Below are positions 1 through 9,209 of a DNA stretch of 64,000 nucleotides, piece after piece. Where the stretch lies: positions 1-64,000 of the forward strand of contig CALZGM010000003.1 in the NCBI GenBank assembly GCA_945787015.1, read 5' to 3'. Numbering within the stretch: the stretch's first letter is position 1; each line of letters opens with the position of its first letter. The DNA comes from an uncultured Roseburia sp. GTDB lineage: Bacteria > Bacillota > Clostridia > Lachnospirales > Lachnospiraceae. Made by a program: the position numbers and the translations under genes. The notes below the pieces were generated by a model. It had not been told where the DNA came from, did not search any database, and worked only from the letters and a program-made list of their open reading frames with translations.

Positions 1-30
1 TTCTTACAAATCTACATTATGCCTAAAATA

Positions 31-46
31 ATTTAGTGAACTAAAT
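31..46. promoter_or_regulatory. palindrome upstream of eno
   Basis: A perfect 7-bp inverted repeat (ATTTAGT, spacer GA, ACTAAAT) lies about 70 bases before the enolase start. It could be a regulator-binding site or part of a leader hairpin. I do not recognise the regulator and see no convincing promoter boxes next to it. Confidence 0.3.
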
Positions 47-114
47 ATCTATTTTTCATGGAATAATTTTAAAAGATGTGCAAGATACTATGAAAAAAGG
101 AGGTTTCTAGTATC

Positions 115-1470
115 ATGTCTTTGGAAGCAAAAATTGTAGATGTACACGCAAGAGAAATATTAGATTCGAGGGGAACACCAACGGTTGAAGTGACTGTGAC
201 TGCAGAAACAGTGACTACAGGAAAGAAGGTGAGTGCCCATGAGTCTGTTCCTTCCGGCGCCAGCACCGGGCGCTTTGAAGCGATAGAACTTAGGGATGGA
301 GAACCAAGATATTTTGGCCTGGGTGTGCAGAAAGTAGTAGACCATGTTAATACGAAAATCAGGGAGGCCCTGTTGGGGCAGAATGTGTTAAACCAGGCGA
401 AACTGGATCGTATAATGGTAGAACTGGACGGAACGGATAATAAAGGGAATCTGGGTGCAAACGCTATTTTAGGGGTGTCCTTAGCCTGTGCTAAAGCAGC
501 GGCAAAAGTGCTTGATATGCCTCTATATCGTTATCTTGGAGGAGTGGGTGCCCATTTGATGCCCATACCGATGATGAATGTCATCAATGGAGGTGCACAT
601 GCAAAAAATACGCTTGATTTTCAGGAATTTATGATTATGCCGGTTGGTGCAGAGACTTTTCATGATGGACTTCGCATGGGAGCGGAGGTATATCATTTTT
701 TAAAGCATCTTTTAAAGGAAGAGGGAAGGACAATTGCTGTTGGAGATGAAGGCGGGTTTGCTCCGGATTTTAGGGATGCAAGAGAAGTGTTTTCCTATTT
801 GGAAAAGGCAGTAAAAAAAGCAGGATATGAAGTAGGAAAAGATATCGTATTTGCTATGGATGCAGCGGCTAGTGAACTTTATAATCCGGAAAAGAAATGC
901 TATGAGTTTACCGGCGAAGCACAGGCAAGAAAAGAGGAAGAACAGGATGAGGCTTGTGAAAGTATTTGCAGAACAGCAGATGAAATGATTACACTTTATG
1001 AGGAGTTAGTAGAGGAATTTCCGATTATTTCTATTGAGGACGGTTTACATGAAGAGGATTGGGAAGGTTGGCAGAAGCTGACAAAACGCCTTGGTGGAAG
1101 AATACAATTAGTAGGTGATGACTTGTTTGTGACAAATCAGAAGCGCATCAAATGTGGGATTGATTTGTGTGTGGGCAATGCAGTACTAATTAAGGTGAAC
1201 CAGATTGGAACCCTGTCAGAGGCTATGGAGGCAATCGAAATGGCGAAATGTGCGGGCTACCATGCGGTAATCTCCCATCGTTCCGGTGAGACGGAGGATG
1301 CCTTTATTGCAGATCTTGCGGTAGCAGTTAATGCCGGACAGATTAAGACCGGTGCACCATGCCGTGGAGAGCGTACAGCCAAATATAATCAGCTGCTTCG
1401 GATTGAAGAGGAACTGGGGGAACTTTCCCGATATGCAGGAACAGGGAAAAAGAGTGGAAGAACTGCATGA
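115..1470 (+). CDS. eno: enolase (phosphopyruvate hydratase)
   Basis: Glycolytic enolase, converting 2-phosphoglycerate to phosphoenolpyruvate in the cytosol. The N-terminus has the family [12 protein letters not shown] motif, followed by [10 protein letters not shown], the NGGAHAKN loop and the GDEGGFAP segment. The Mg-binding acidic residues are in [14 protein letters not shown] and GDDLFVTN, and the C-terminal signature is [13 protein letters not shown]. It has 451 residues against about 430 in most bacteria. The extra length looks like an insertion after the first metal ligand, at about residues 265-290, which is rich in Glu. The start is set by GGAGG ten bases upstream. It is transcribed alone and ends at a large hairpin shared with the convergent pil operon. 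Confidence 0.97.
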   Translation: MSLEAKIVDVHAREILDSRGTPTVEVTVTAETVTTGKKVSAHESVPSGASTGRFEAIELRDGEPRYFGLGVQKVVDHVNTKIREALLGQNVLNQAKLDRIMVELDGTDNKGNLGANAILGVSLACAKAAAKVLDMPLYRYLGGVGAHLMPIPMMNVINGGAHAKNTLDFQEFMIMPVGAETFHDGLRMGAEVYHFLKHLLKEEGRTIAVGDEGGFAPDFRDAREVFSYLEKAVKKAGYEVGKDIVFAMDAAASELYNPEKKCYEFTGEAQARKEEEQDEACESICRTADEMITLYEELVEEFPIISIEDGLHEEDWEGWQKLTKRLGGRIQLVGDDLFVTNQKRIKCGIDLCVGNAVLIKVNQIGTLSEAMEAIEMAKCAGYHAVISHRSGETEDAFIADLAVAVNAGQIKTGAPCRGERTAKYNQLLRIEEELGELSRYAGTGKKSGRTA

Positions 1471-1560
1471 ATTAAAAGATTGCTATGAAATGTTCTTCCT
1501 ATAATCTCATAACCACCAAGATATAAATTATAGGAAGAACATTCATAACAATCTTTTAAT
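1471..1560. terminator. long hairpin between convergent eno and pilT
   Basis: Arms 1471-1505 and 1527-1560 are complementary over about 34 bp with one mismatch and one bulged A, around a 21-base loop. The arm begins at the first base after the eno stop and ends inside the pilT stop codon. It probably terminates both convergent transcripts. The stem is much longer than a normal intrinsic terminator. Confidence 0.8.
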
Positions 1561-2614
1561 TCAGTTTTTTCACCATCATTTCCGGATTAGATGCATTTGC
1601 CAATGCCGTTTTCTTATCAATGACACCTTTACGGTACAAGTTAAGGATACTGGTATCCATGGCAATCATACTGTCATTCGTAGAAGCATAAATCATACCA
1701 TCAATCTGGTGGGTTTTCCCCTCACGAATCAGGTTACGGATTGCAGGAGTTAAAATCATAACCTCAAAGGCCGGTACAATTTTCCCGTCTATCGTTGGAA
1801 GAAGACGCTGAGATACAACCGCCTGTAAGACGGTGGCAAGCTGGACCGCTACCTGATGCTGCTGATTTGCAGGGAAAGAGTCAATGATACGGTCAATGGT
1901 ATTTGCAGCGCCGATGGTATGCAGGGTAGAAAAAATTAAATGTCCTGTTTCGGCAGCAGTCATAGCGGTGTTAATTGTCTCGTAGTCACGCATTTCACCA
2001 AGCAAGATGACGTCCGGACTCTGCCTTAGTGCGGCACGTAATGCGGTCAGATAGTTTTCCGTATCGGTACATACTTCTCGCTGGCTTACAATGCTTCGCT
2101 TATGGCTATGCAGGAACTCTAAGGGATCTTCCAAAGTAATGATATGACTTTCCTGTTCACAGTTGATTTTATCAACAAGGCAGGCAAGAGTCGTAGACTT
2201 ACCGCCACCGGCAGGCCCGGTCACGAGTACCAGACCTTTATTAATATTCGCAAGGTCCATAACCATATCAGGGATTCCCAACTCATCCGGATGTGGAAGG
2301 GTAAAGGAGATAATACGGATGACAGCCGAATAAGAACCACGTTGTTTATAGGTACTTACACGAAAACGGGATACGCCTGCTAAGGCAAAGGAAAAATCGT
2401 CATCCCCGGTCTGCTCAAAGGCGTGCATATCACGGTTCCCGGCTAACTCATAAATGTCAGTGACAAACTGCCGGCACATATCCGGCATCATGCGTTCATC
2501 ACTTAATAGCTTCATATTACCGCTTACTTTGTAGGTAAGCGGACGACCTGCTACGATAAAAATATCTGAGGCATTTTCTTTGGTGATTTGTGCTAAGATT
2601 TCTCTCGTGTTCAT
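1556..2614 (-). CDS. pilT: PilT-family type IV pilus retraction ATPase
   Basis: Hexameric ATPase of the PilT/GspE secretion superfamily, expected to drive pilus retraction from the cytoplasmic face. It has 352 residues, the usual PilT length. Seen: an N-terminal PAS-like half, Walker A GPAGGGKST (about 133-141), the Asp box ITLEDP, Walker B DVILLGEMRD (about 201-210), the His box GHLIFSTLHT and the PilT motif AIRNLIREGKTHQI. Walker A has GG where most family members have GS. It is the last gene of a minus-strand operon holding pilC and pilin-like genes. A second PilT lies at 45047-46105. No PilB extension ATPase is in the window. Confidence 0.93.
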   Translation of the reverse strand: MNTREILAQITKENASDIFIVAGRPLTYKVSGNMKLLSDERMMPDMCRQFVTDIYELAGNRDMHAFEQTGDDDFSFALAGVSRFRVSTYKQRGSYSAVIRIISFTLPHPDELGIPDMVMDLANINKGLVLVTGPAGGGKSTTLACLVDKINCEQESHIITLEDPLEFLHSHKRSIVSQREVCTDTENYLTALRAALRQSPDVILLGEMRDYETINTAMTAAETGHLIFSTLHTIGAANTIDRIIDSFPANQQHQVAVQLATVLQAVVSQRLLPTIDGKIVPAFEVMILTPAIRNLIREGKTHQIDGMIYASTNDSMIAMDTSILNLYRKGVIDKKTALANASNPEMMVKKLN

Positions 2615-2636
2615 AAGAAGTTAAGAATCCTTTCAT

Positions 2637-3158
2637 TTATTCTTCGCCGGTATAGAGGTTTAAAAATTCATCCGACTCATCCGGTTCATTTACGGTAACA
2701 GTCTGCCATTGCGCAATGGTAGAAAAACATTCGCTTTCTGCCTTCGGATAGTTGATTTTTAGTGAAACATGTAAGCACTGAACCTCCGAAATAGGAACTG
2801 TATAAGAGATGGTTACAATCTCATATGTAACAGCTGCAGTAATATCTGTGACAGAAGCAGGCGCACCATATGAAAAATCAGTGTCTAAAACAAGTTGATA
2901 ATAATGGTCTGATGTAGAACTGTCGGAATAGATATGGAAAAGCTCTTTGTCAATAAAAGCAGCCATATCTCTTGCAGTAGCATCCGCTTCATAATAATCG
3001 GTAGTTTTTTGAGCCATCTTTTGGCTTAATCGGTAGTCAGAGTGGGCGGTCAGTACAGAAAGTGTTGCGAAGGTCACAAGACAAATCATGATAAAGACCA
3101 TCACAATGGACGAAAACCCTATGTTAATAAAAGAAGATTTCGTCTTTTTGGATTTCAT
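2637..3158 (-). CDS. small membrane-anchored protein of the pil operon
   Basis: 173 residues with a basic N-terminus (MKSKKTK), a single hydrophobic segment at about residues 11-35 and a long extracytoplasmic domain with an acidic C-terminus. I recognise no catalytic motif. The position between pilT and three other one-TM proteins, and the single N-terminal anchor, suggest a minor pilin or pilus-assembly component. The start overlaps the end of the upstream gene by 4 bases (translational coupling). Function is inferred from context only. Confidence 0.75.
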   Translation of the reverse strand: MKSKKTKSSFINIGFSSIVMVFIMICLVTFATLSVLTAHSDYRLSQKMAQKTTDYYEADATARDMAAFIDKELFHIYSDSSTSDHYYQLVLDTDFSYGAPASVTDITAAVTYEIVTISYTVPISEVQCLHVSLKINYPKAESECFSTIAQWQTVTVNEPDESDEFLNLYTGEE

Positions 3159-3607
3159 TGCATGTCACCTCCCATAAGTTCATTCAAAGTTAACGGTACA
3201 TAGGAAGAGACCTCTATAGAATAGAGATTTTCTGTACTGTCAGAAGTACAAAATGAAATCAGGGCGGAATTGTCTGCCACTTTTTCTATCATGGCACGAT
3301 AAGCACCGGATGTTTTCTGACAGGGTACAAAGTTTTCATCAAAATAAATAAGTATGGTATCTTCTAAAAAAAGTGCGTTTGGATAGATACTTAAAATGAT
3401 TTCTTCACCATCTGTGTTACTTTGGTACACTTCTGCAATGGAAGTGCAGGTTGTAACGGCACGATGCAAAACAGAAGTATTTTCCGAAAGCGTATGCGCT
3501 TTAAAAAAAAGCTGCAGGCAGATGGTGACCAGTACTGCAAAGAAGAGAATGTTTATCATAATCTCCATTAGAAATAGACTGGATTTTGGATGTCTGTATT
3601 TATTCAT
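3155..3607 (-). CDS. pseudopilin-like membrane protein
   Basis: 150 residues. The N-terminus is basic, then SSLFLMEIMINILFFAVLV starts a hydrophobic helix with a Glu near its beginning. This resembles class III or pseudopilin signal helices, although no clean prepilin peptidase site (G|FxxxE) is visible. The rest is a soluble domain with no motif I know. It lies inside the pil operon and overlaps the next gene by 4 bases. Likely a minor pilin; specific role unknown. Confidence 0.72.
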   Translation of the reverse strand: MNKYRHPKSSLFLMEIMINILFFAVLVTICLQLFFKAHTLSENTSVLHRAVTTCTSIAEVYQSNTDGEEIILSIYPNALFLEDTILIYFDENFVPCQKTSGAYRAMIEKVADNSALISFCTSDSTENLYSIEVSSYVPLTLNELMGGDMQ

Positions 3608-3631
3608 AATAAAAGAAATGCCTTTCTCTGA

Positions 3632-4117
3632 TTATTTTGCATTCAGTGAAATATAAACCGGGCTGGTATTGCCGTAGGTGTCTGTTAAAATAAAACAATA
3701 CAAATTGCCGGTACAGGCTGTAATGGTAAGGGACGAGGCTTCTATGATTTTCTGACCGGAATCCGGAGTAACCATGGCACCCTCGGATACCGTGATTTCT
3801 CTTAAATATCCGTCATAAGCATAAATGTAGGTAGAATAGCTTCGCTCATTTATTGTCTGACTTAGCGAAATGGCCGGTGTACCATCGATATTCACGATAG
3901 AAACAGAACCGGAAATATCATGCTGGTGAAATTTCTCCACAAGGTAAGACGCTGCCGTTCTGGTTTCGTAGTTTTCAGTCATGCGATTGGCGATTGAATG
4001 ATATTGCCTGGCTCCAATGATGATAACAAGAAAGGAGGTTATGGCAAAAAGTGCCAGCAGTGCAAGAATGAAAAAAGTATCAATTGTACGGCTGTTGCTT
4101 CGGTTTAATCGTACCAT
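3632..4117 (-). CDS. pilus-operon membrane protein, DUF4860-like
   Basis: 161 residues. A short basic N-terminus (VRLNRSNSRTIDTF) precedes one membrane helix (ILALLALFAITSFLVIIIGA) and a C-terminal domain of about 120 residues that should face outward. The N-terminal pattern resembles my recollection of DUF4860 proteins from Lachnospiraceae, which sit in the same context; I could not confirm this. The start overlaps the upstream gene by 13 bases. Probably a minor pilin or assembly factor. Confidence 0.7.
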   Translation of the reverse strand: MVRLNRSNSRTIDTFFILALLALFAITSFLVIIIGARQYHSIANRMTENYETRTAASYLVEKFHQHDISGSVSIVNIDGTPAISLSQTINERSYSTYIYAYDGYLREITVSEGAMVTPDSGQKIIEASSLTITACTGNLYCFILTDTYGNTSPVYISLNAK

Positions 4118-4425
4118 AGTTTTGCATCCTTTTTAATAATGGTGACATCCGGTCTTAAATTAGAACCGATGTACTGATAATCAATAAAATATTCATCTGT
4201 GTCGTAGGTAAGACCATAGTGTTCTTTCAGATAGGCGATATCCGGGGGATAAGCGCCTTCTAAAGCATAGCAGGCAGTTATGCTTCGTGTAAGTGCCTGC
4301 TCTAAAATTTCTGCCTGTTCGGCATCATTTGCACTGCCAATGTGATCCATTGCTTTTACAAAGAAAAAAAGTAGTGCAGTCATACATACGACAGAAAGAA
4401 TCATTGCATAGGGCTTCTTTTTCAT
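4105..4425 (-). CDS. small one-TM protein of the pil operon
   Basis: 106 residues from ATG at 4425. A longer frame to 4518 exists, but it overlaps pilC, and AAAGGAGA lies a few bases before 4425, so I chose the shorter start. It has a basic start (MKKKPYAM), one hydrophobic helix and a soluble C-terminus with a PPDIAYLKEHYGL segment. The gene follows pilC by 13 bases. Likely a pilus-machine component; no family recognised. Confidence 0.72.
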   Translation of the reverse strand: MKKKPYAMILSVVCMTALLFFFVKAMDHIGSANDAEQAEILEQALTRSITACYALEGAYPPDIAYLKEHYGLTYDTDEYFIDYQYIGSNLRPDVTIIKKDAKLWYD

Positions 4426-4438
4426 GGTATATTCTCCT

Positions 4439-5461
4439 TTAACCAATGCTTGACATAATTCCAATAAGTGGTAAAAGGAAGGAAAGCAGAATAAAACCGA
4501 TAATGACAGAGAGTACAATTACAAGCGCCGGTTCCAAACGGGAAACAAAGCGGTTGATTTCATAGTCGATATTGTCCTCATATTCTTTGTAAATGCGGTT
4601 CATAACTGTCTCTAAGGAACCGGTCCGAAAACCGATGTTTAACAAGGAAGCATATGTCTTGGTAAAAATTTTGGTGGAAAGAATGGCATTAGAAAACTGT
4701 TCTCCTTCATCTACCAGTTCTTTACACTTGTGAATACGTTCCTTCATATAGGGATTATCGACTAAACGTTCTGCCATTTCTAAACTTTGTGAGGTATCAA
4801 GACCGCTGCTGATTGCCATTGTCATACAATTGGCAAAACGGCTTGAAGCAGTACTCATAGGAAAACGCATTTTTAAAAGGTGCATGCGGAAGGAGTTTGT
4901 TTTTGTATATGCAAATATGGCAATTACAAGAACAATAAGCATGGTAAGTACAATTGGCGCATAAGCATTTAATGCATTTGAAAAATGCATCATAAGGAGA
5001 GGAAAACCACTTAGTCCGCTACCAAGTTCCGTATAAATCTGGTTGAAAATCGGAAGTACCTTTACTATCAGTACAAATACAACTGCAATCATGATGGCAA
5101 TCATGATAAGAGGATAGGTAACGGCACTTTTAATACTGTTTTTAATTGATTCTTCTCTTTCATAGTATAAGTTCAGCGAATACAGCACTTCTTCCAATTT
5201 TCCGGATAATTCTCCTACTTCGACTAAATCCAGTACATATTGTGGAAAAGCTTCAGATTCAGCGAGGGCATCGTGGAAGGTGCTTCCGGCTTCTAACGGT
5301 TCGTAAATGCGCTGTAACAGGGCCTTTGTTTCTTCGTCTGCTGCATCCTCCATTAAGATAGAGACACCTTCATAGGTCGGCATTCCTGCAGAGACAACAA
5401 GTGCAAGCTGTTCACAGAAAGTGGCAATCTCTAAATTGCCAAGAAGCTTATTTGTTTTCAT
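4439..5461 (-). CDS. pilC: type IV pilus / type II secretion inner membrane platform protein (PilC/GspF family)
   Basis: 340 residues with the duplicated four-helix GspF cytoplasmic domains (about 8-130 and 210-330) separated by membrane helices. The last membrane segment is at the C-terminus (LVIVLSVIIGFILLSFLLPLI). Typical motifs are seen: LALVVSAGMP, LDLVEVGELSGKLEEVL and, in the second copy, MAISSGLDTSQSLEMA and LNIGFRTGSLETVM. PilC is the membrane platform that couples the PilB/PilT motors to the growing pilus. It is second in the operon, 23 bases after the lipoprotein gene. Confidence 0.92.
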   Translation of the reverse strand: MKTNKLLGNLEIATFCEQLALVVSAGMPTYEGVSILMEDAADEETKALLQRIYEPLEAGSTFHDALAESEAFPQYVLDLVEVGELSGKLEEVLYSLNLYYEREESIKNSIKSAVTYPLIMIAIMIAVVFVLIVKVLPIFNQIYTELGSGLSGFPLLMMHFSNALNAYAPIVLTMLIVLVIAIFAYTKTNSFRMHLLKMRFPMSTASSRFANCMTMAISSGLDTSQSLEMAERLVDNPYMKERIHKCKELVDEGEQFSNAILSTKIFTKTYASLLNIGFRTGSLETVMNRIYKEYEDNIDYEINRFVSRLEPALVIVLSVIIGFILLSFLLPLIGIMSSIG

Positions 5462-5484
5462 GGGAAAATCCTTTCTAGCGTCTG

Positions 5485-6450
5485 TTAATAGACATACTTT
5501 GTCGTATATTTATCTGTTTCCATAATAAAGTCTTTGGGTTTTTTGCTGCTGGAAGCAAAAGTAGGATCCATCAGTTTCCACTGCGTACCATCAAATTCAA
5601 TGATTCCATTAATCCAGCCTTGTTCTTCGATGTAGATACTAATCCATGCGTGATATTCTTCTAACATGTAACCGACTTCTAGCCGGGTAGGGATGTTCTG
5701 GGTACGCAGCATGGTTGCCATTACGGAAGCATAGTCAAAACAGATACCGGTTTTCTTTTCTAGAATTTCGTCTACTACCGGAAGATACCCCTTTGGTACC
5801 GTTTTGGCTTTGTCGTAATCATATGTAAAGTTGGAAATGATGTAATTGTATACCAGTTCTACCACCTCTAAATCACTGTCTGCCGATTCTGCAAGCTTAG
5901 CGCCCATTGCGGCAGTAGCAGAATCGGAAGAAAAGTTCACATACTGATTCGAATATAGAAATGGAAGAAGCTCATCTGTTAATGTTACGTCAATACTCTG
6001 TGAAAATAATGAGGAGTAAGAAGTTCCTTCTATATTTTCCCAAACACTGAGCTGGTAGCTGCCATTCCCTGAGGTAAGAGGGAACGTTTCATATCCGCCG
6101 TGCAGATTGTAGGTATAGGTCACCTCATTTGGTCCGGTAAGCTGGAACTTAGGTTTTTGGTTGCTGCCGGTGTAGTTGACCATGATATACCCCTCGTTTT
6201 TATGGGAGGCATCAATTGTAACGGATGCGTTTCCATAGCTTTCTGTGCCATCTGCTGAACCGATATAGGCAACAGGAGTACTGCCTCGTGCTCCGGTGGC
6301 AGAAACCTGAGTCTCGGGTGTATTCGGAGTCGAAGGACTGCTTTTGTCGGAGGATTGGACAGAGGATGTTTTGGGTGTTTCCCCTGCATCACCGCAAGAG
6401 CAGAACATAAAACAGAAGAGGAATAATACAATAAGCAGATTACGCCTCAT
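5485..6450 (-). CDS. transglutaminase-like lipoprotein heading the pil operon
   Basis: 321 residues. A type II signal peptide ends at a lipobox with Cys19 (FMFCSCG), followed by a Ser/Thr/Pro-rich linker (about 25-60), a beta-rich region, and a C-terminal transglutaminase-core domain. The presumed Cys-His-Asp triad is Cys237 (TGICFDYA), His267 (EYHAW) and Asp295 (LMDPTF). This fold is used for peptide cleavage or crosslinking outside the cell. It is the first gene of the operon with pilC, pilin-like genes and pilT, so it may process or anchor the pilus or the wall around it. That link is inference. Confidence 0.85.
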   Translation of the reverse strand: MRRNLLIVLFLFCFMFCSCGDAGETPKTSSVQSSDKSSPSTPNTPETQVSATGARGSTPVAYIGSADGTESYGNASVTIDASHKNEGYIMVNYTGSNQKPKFQLTGPNEVTYTYNLHGGYETFPLTSGNGSYQLSVWENIEGTSYSSLFSQSIDVTLTDELLPFLYSNQYVNFSSDSATAAMGAKLAESADSDLEVVELVYNYIISNFTYDYDKAKTVPKGYLPVVDEILEKKTGICFDYASVMATMLRTQNIPTRLEVGYMLEEYHAWISIYIEEQGWINGIIEFDGTQWKLMDPTFASSSKKPKDFIMETDKYTTKYVY

Positions 6451-6523
6451 ATCTTTCTCCTTTGTGTATGTAGTTATCTATCTTTAAGTATACTTTACAA
6501 AGTGGAAAAAGAAAACGATTATT

Positions 6524-6550
6524 TCAAAAAAATCAAAAAAATCAAAAAAA
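6524..6550. repeat. three tandem 9-bp TCAAAAAAA units
   Basis: Three perfect copies of TCAAAAAAA lie between the divergent pil operon and secG, just upstream of the secG promoter. A phased A-tract of this kind can bend DNA or vary in length. No other role is visible. Confidence 0.7.
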
Positions 6551-6571
6551 TAAGTAAATAAGAAAAAGTAG

Positions 6572-6600
6572 TTGAAAAGTGTAGGGTTTCATGCTATACT
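6572..6600 (+). promoter_or_regulatory. promoter of secG
   Basis: TTGAAA, a 17-base spacer and TATACT lie about 42 bases before the secG start. This fits a vegetative sigma-A promoter. Confidence 0.7.
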
Positions 6601-6642
6601 TTATAAAGTTGTGAATTATTTTGCCGATGGGAGGTATAAATT

Positions 6643-6882
6643 GTGGCAGTTTTGAAGATGATTTTAACAGTAGTATTTATCATAATAAGTATCGCTTTAA
6701 CAGTTATCATTTTGATGCAGCAGGGCAAGAGCGCAGGACTTGGAGCGATTGCCGGTGGTGCAGAGACATACTGGGGCAAGAACAAAGGTCGTTCTATGGA
6801 AGGCATGCTGCATAAGATTACACGTATCTTAGTAGCAGCGTTTATCGTTATTGCAGCAGTACTGAATATGGGAATTTTTTAA
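6643..6882 (+). CDS. secG: protein translocase subunit SecG
   Basis: 79 residues, the usual SecG size. Two membrane helices (about 4-24 and 57-77) flank a short loop with the family pattern LMQQGKSAGLGAIAGGAETYWGKNKGRSMEG. SecG binds the SecYE channel and assists preprotein export. The start is GTG at 6643, set by GGGAGG eight bases upstream; no in-frame ATG fits the family N-terminus. A terminator-like hairpin follows, and rnr lies 63 bases on, an order common in Firmicutes. Confidence 0.93.
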   Translation: MAVLKMILTVVFIIISIALTVIILMQQGKSAGLGAIAGGAETYWGKNKGRSMEGMLHKITRILVAAFIVIAAVLNMGIF

Positions 6883-6896
6883 AGAACGCAAAATGA

Positions 6897-6926
6897 AGCT
6901 GTCGTAGATACTACGGCAGCTTTTTC
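6897..6926 (+). terminator. intrinsic terminator between secG and rnr
   Basis: AGCTGTCGTAG and CTACGGCAGCT form an 11-bp stem with one G-U pair and a 3-base loop, followed by five T. No separate promoter is obvious before rnr, so some readthrough is likely. Confidence 0.82.
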
Positions 6927-6945
6927 TATATACTGGGAGGTTTTT

Positions 6946-9075
6946 ATGGAAAAGGAACTTTTGAAGGAACGAAAAAAAACAATCTATGATTTTATCTGTG
7001 ACGAGTTTTATGTGCCGATGAAAATCAAAGAAATTGCTATTATGTTAAATGTTCCAAAAGCACAACGTCAGGAGCTGCAGGAAGTACTGGATGAACTGGT
7101 TTGTGACGGAAAGATTGAGGTGTCTGCAAAAGGAAAATACAGTAAGGCAGAGGGAAAATTTTTGACAGGAATATTTACTGCACACCAGAGAGGCTTTGGA
7201 TTTGTGACCATTGAGGGAGAAAACGAGGATATTTTTATCCCTGAATCGCAGGTAAACGGTGCGATGCATATGGATACCGTTCAGGTTGCCGTTACAAAGG
7301 GAGCTTCTGTAGAAAAACGCAGAGAAGGAAGCGTTGTTAAGATTTTGAAACGTGGAATGGAACAACTGGTCTGCTATTACGAAGAAAGTAAAAATTATGG
7401 CTTTGCAGTACCGGACAATCCAAGGTTTACACAGGATATTTTTATCCCAAAGGAACATTCCATGGGGGCAGTCCGTGGTCATAAGGTAGTCGTGCAGATT
7501 ACAGAGTATGGTAAAAATGGTAAAAAGCCGGAAGGAAAGATTATAGAAATCTTAGGACATATCAATGACCCGGGTACGGATATTTTATCAATTGTCAGAG
7601 GCTATGACCTTCCGATGGAGTTCCCGGCAAAGGTATTAAAGCAGGCAGAGAGGGTGCCGGATGAAGTAAGTGAGGCCGACATGGCCGGCCGAATGGATTT
7701 ACGTGACTGGCAGACGGTTACAATTGATGGTGAAGATGCGAAGGATTTAGACGATGCCATTACCCTCACAAAGGAAAATGGGAAATATACCCTTGGTGTG
7801 CATATCGCTGATGTGACGAATTATGTGCAGGAAAACAGTGCTTTGGATGTAGAAGCACTAAATCGTGGCACTTCTGTTTATCTGGTAGACCGCGTGATTC
7901 CGATGCTTCCGCACAGGCTTTCAAATGGCATCTGTTCTTTAAATGCAGGAGAAAACCGTCTTGCGTTAAGCTGTATTATGACCATTGATGAAAAGGGAAA
8001 TGTGGTGGACCATACCATTGCAGAGACTGTGATTAAGGTTGACCGCCGTATGAGCTACAACAGTGTGAAAAAAATATTAGAGGATAAGGACGAAGCAGAA
8101 CGGGCGAAATATGAGGAACTCATACCGATGTTTGAACTTATGCAGGAACTGGCAGGGATTCTTCGGAAGAAACGTATGACCAGAGGTTCTATTGATTTTG
8201 ATTTTCCTGAGACAAAAATCATTTTAAATGAGCAGGGAAAACCGGTTGATATCAAGCCTTACGATAGAAATGTAGCAACAAAGATTATTGAGGATTTTAT
8301 GCTGATTGCAAATGAGACAGTAGCACAGGATTATTTCTGGCAGGAGCTTCCGTTTGTTTACCGTACCCATGATAATCCGGATGGAGAAAAGATTAAAAAG
8401 CTTGCTACTTTTATCAATAATTTTGGCTATTCCATTCATATCGGACAGGACGAGGTGCATCCAAAGGAATTGCAGAAGCTTCTGATGAAGATTGAAGGCT
8501 CCACAGAGGAAGCACTCATCAGCCGTTTGACGCTCCGTTCGATGAAACAGGCAAAATATACTACAGTAAGTACCGGACATTTTGGACTGGCAACGCATTA
8601 TTACTGCCATTTCACTTCTCCAATTAGACGTTATCCAGATTTACAGATTCATCGTATTATTAAAGATAATCTGCGTGGACGCATGGACGCGAAAAAAATT
8701 GCACATTATGAAAAAATTTTAGATGAAGTAGCCGATCATTCCAGTAAAACAGAGCGTCGTGCTGAGGAAGCAGAGCGTGAGACAGATAAACTGAAAAAAG
8801 TGGAATATATGTCGGAACGTATTGGAGAATGCTTTGAAGGCGTGATTTCAGGTGTGACGGAATGGGGCTTTTATGTGGAACTTCCGAACACGATTGAAGG
8901 ACTTGTACATGTGACATCCTTAAAAGATGATTATTATCATTATGATGAACGAAGCTATGAACTGATTGGAGAAACCACCAATCACCGGTATAAGCTTGGG
9001 CAGAAGGTGAAGGTAATGGTAGAAGCAACCGATAAATTATTAAGAACCATTGATTTTTGTATCGTGGAAGAATGA
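6946..9075 (+). CDS. rnr: ribonuclease R
   Basis: 709-residue 3'-5' exoribonuclease of the RNB family that degrades structured RNA and acts in tmRNA quality control. Order: N-terminal winged-helix region (1-65), cold-shock domains (about 70-220; GIFTAHQRGFGFV), the RNB catalytic domain with the metal-binding DGEDAKDLDDAI motif and SPIRRYPDLQIHR, and a C-terminal S1 domain (about 625-705; FEGVISGVTEWGFYVEL). Length is normal. The start is supported by GGGAGG. It lies upstream of smpB and ssrA, its functional partners. Confidence 0.96.
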   Translation: MEKELLKERKKTIYDFICDEFYVPMKIKEIAIMLNVPKAQRQELQEVLDELVCDGKIEVSAKGKYSKAEGKFLTGIFTAHQRGFGFVTIEGENEDIFIPESQVNGAMHMDTVQVAVTKGASVEKRREGSVVKILKRGMEQLVCYYEESKNYGFAVPDNPRFTQDIFIPKEHSMGAVRGHKVVVQITEYGKNGKKPEGKIIEILGHINDPGTDILSIVRGYDLPMEFPAKVLKQAERVPDEVSEADMAGRMDLRDWQTVTIDGEDAKDLDDAITLTKENGKYTLGVHIADVTNYVQENSALDVEALNRGTSVYLVDRVIPMLPHRLSNGICSLNAGENRLALSCIMTIDEKGNVVDHTIAETVIKVDRRMSYNSVKKILEDKDEAERAKYEELIPMFELMQELAGILRKKRMTRGSIDFDFPETKIILNEQGKPVDIKPYDRNVATKIIEDFMLIANETVAQDYFWQELPFVYRTHDNPDGEKIKKLATFINNFGYSIHIGQDEVHPKELQKLLMKIEGSTEEALISRLTLRSMKQAKYTTVSTGHFGLATHYYCHFTSPIRRYPDLQIHRIIKDNLRGRMDAKKIAHYEKILDEVADHSSKTERRAEEAERETDKLKKVEYMSERIGECFEGVISGVTEWGFYVELPNTIEGLVHVTSLKDDYYHYDERSYELIGETTNHRYKLGQKVKVMVEATDKLLRTIDFCIVEE

Positions 9076-9107
9076 AAAAATTGTCAAAAAATTGAACCAG
9101 AAGTTTA

Positions 9108-9136
9108 TTGCATTGCAGGCAAACTTGGGGTATACT
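9108..9136 (+). promoter_or_regulatory. promoter upstream of smpB
   Basis: TTGCAT, a 17-base spacer and TATACT lie in the 134-base gap between rnr and smpB, so smpB can be transcribed independently of rnr. Confidence 0.6.
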
Positions 9137-9209
9137 CATAGAGCAGTCAGGTTCCAAGGAGCATTGCTTCCTGGTCTTCCTGCCATAGTATTTGAGAAAG
9201 GAGAGCATC

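Noticed and set aside
8224-8610. 128-residue minus-strand frame inside rnr
   Set aside because: Mirror frame of a strongly conserved RNase R catalytic domain, with no ribosome binding site.
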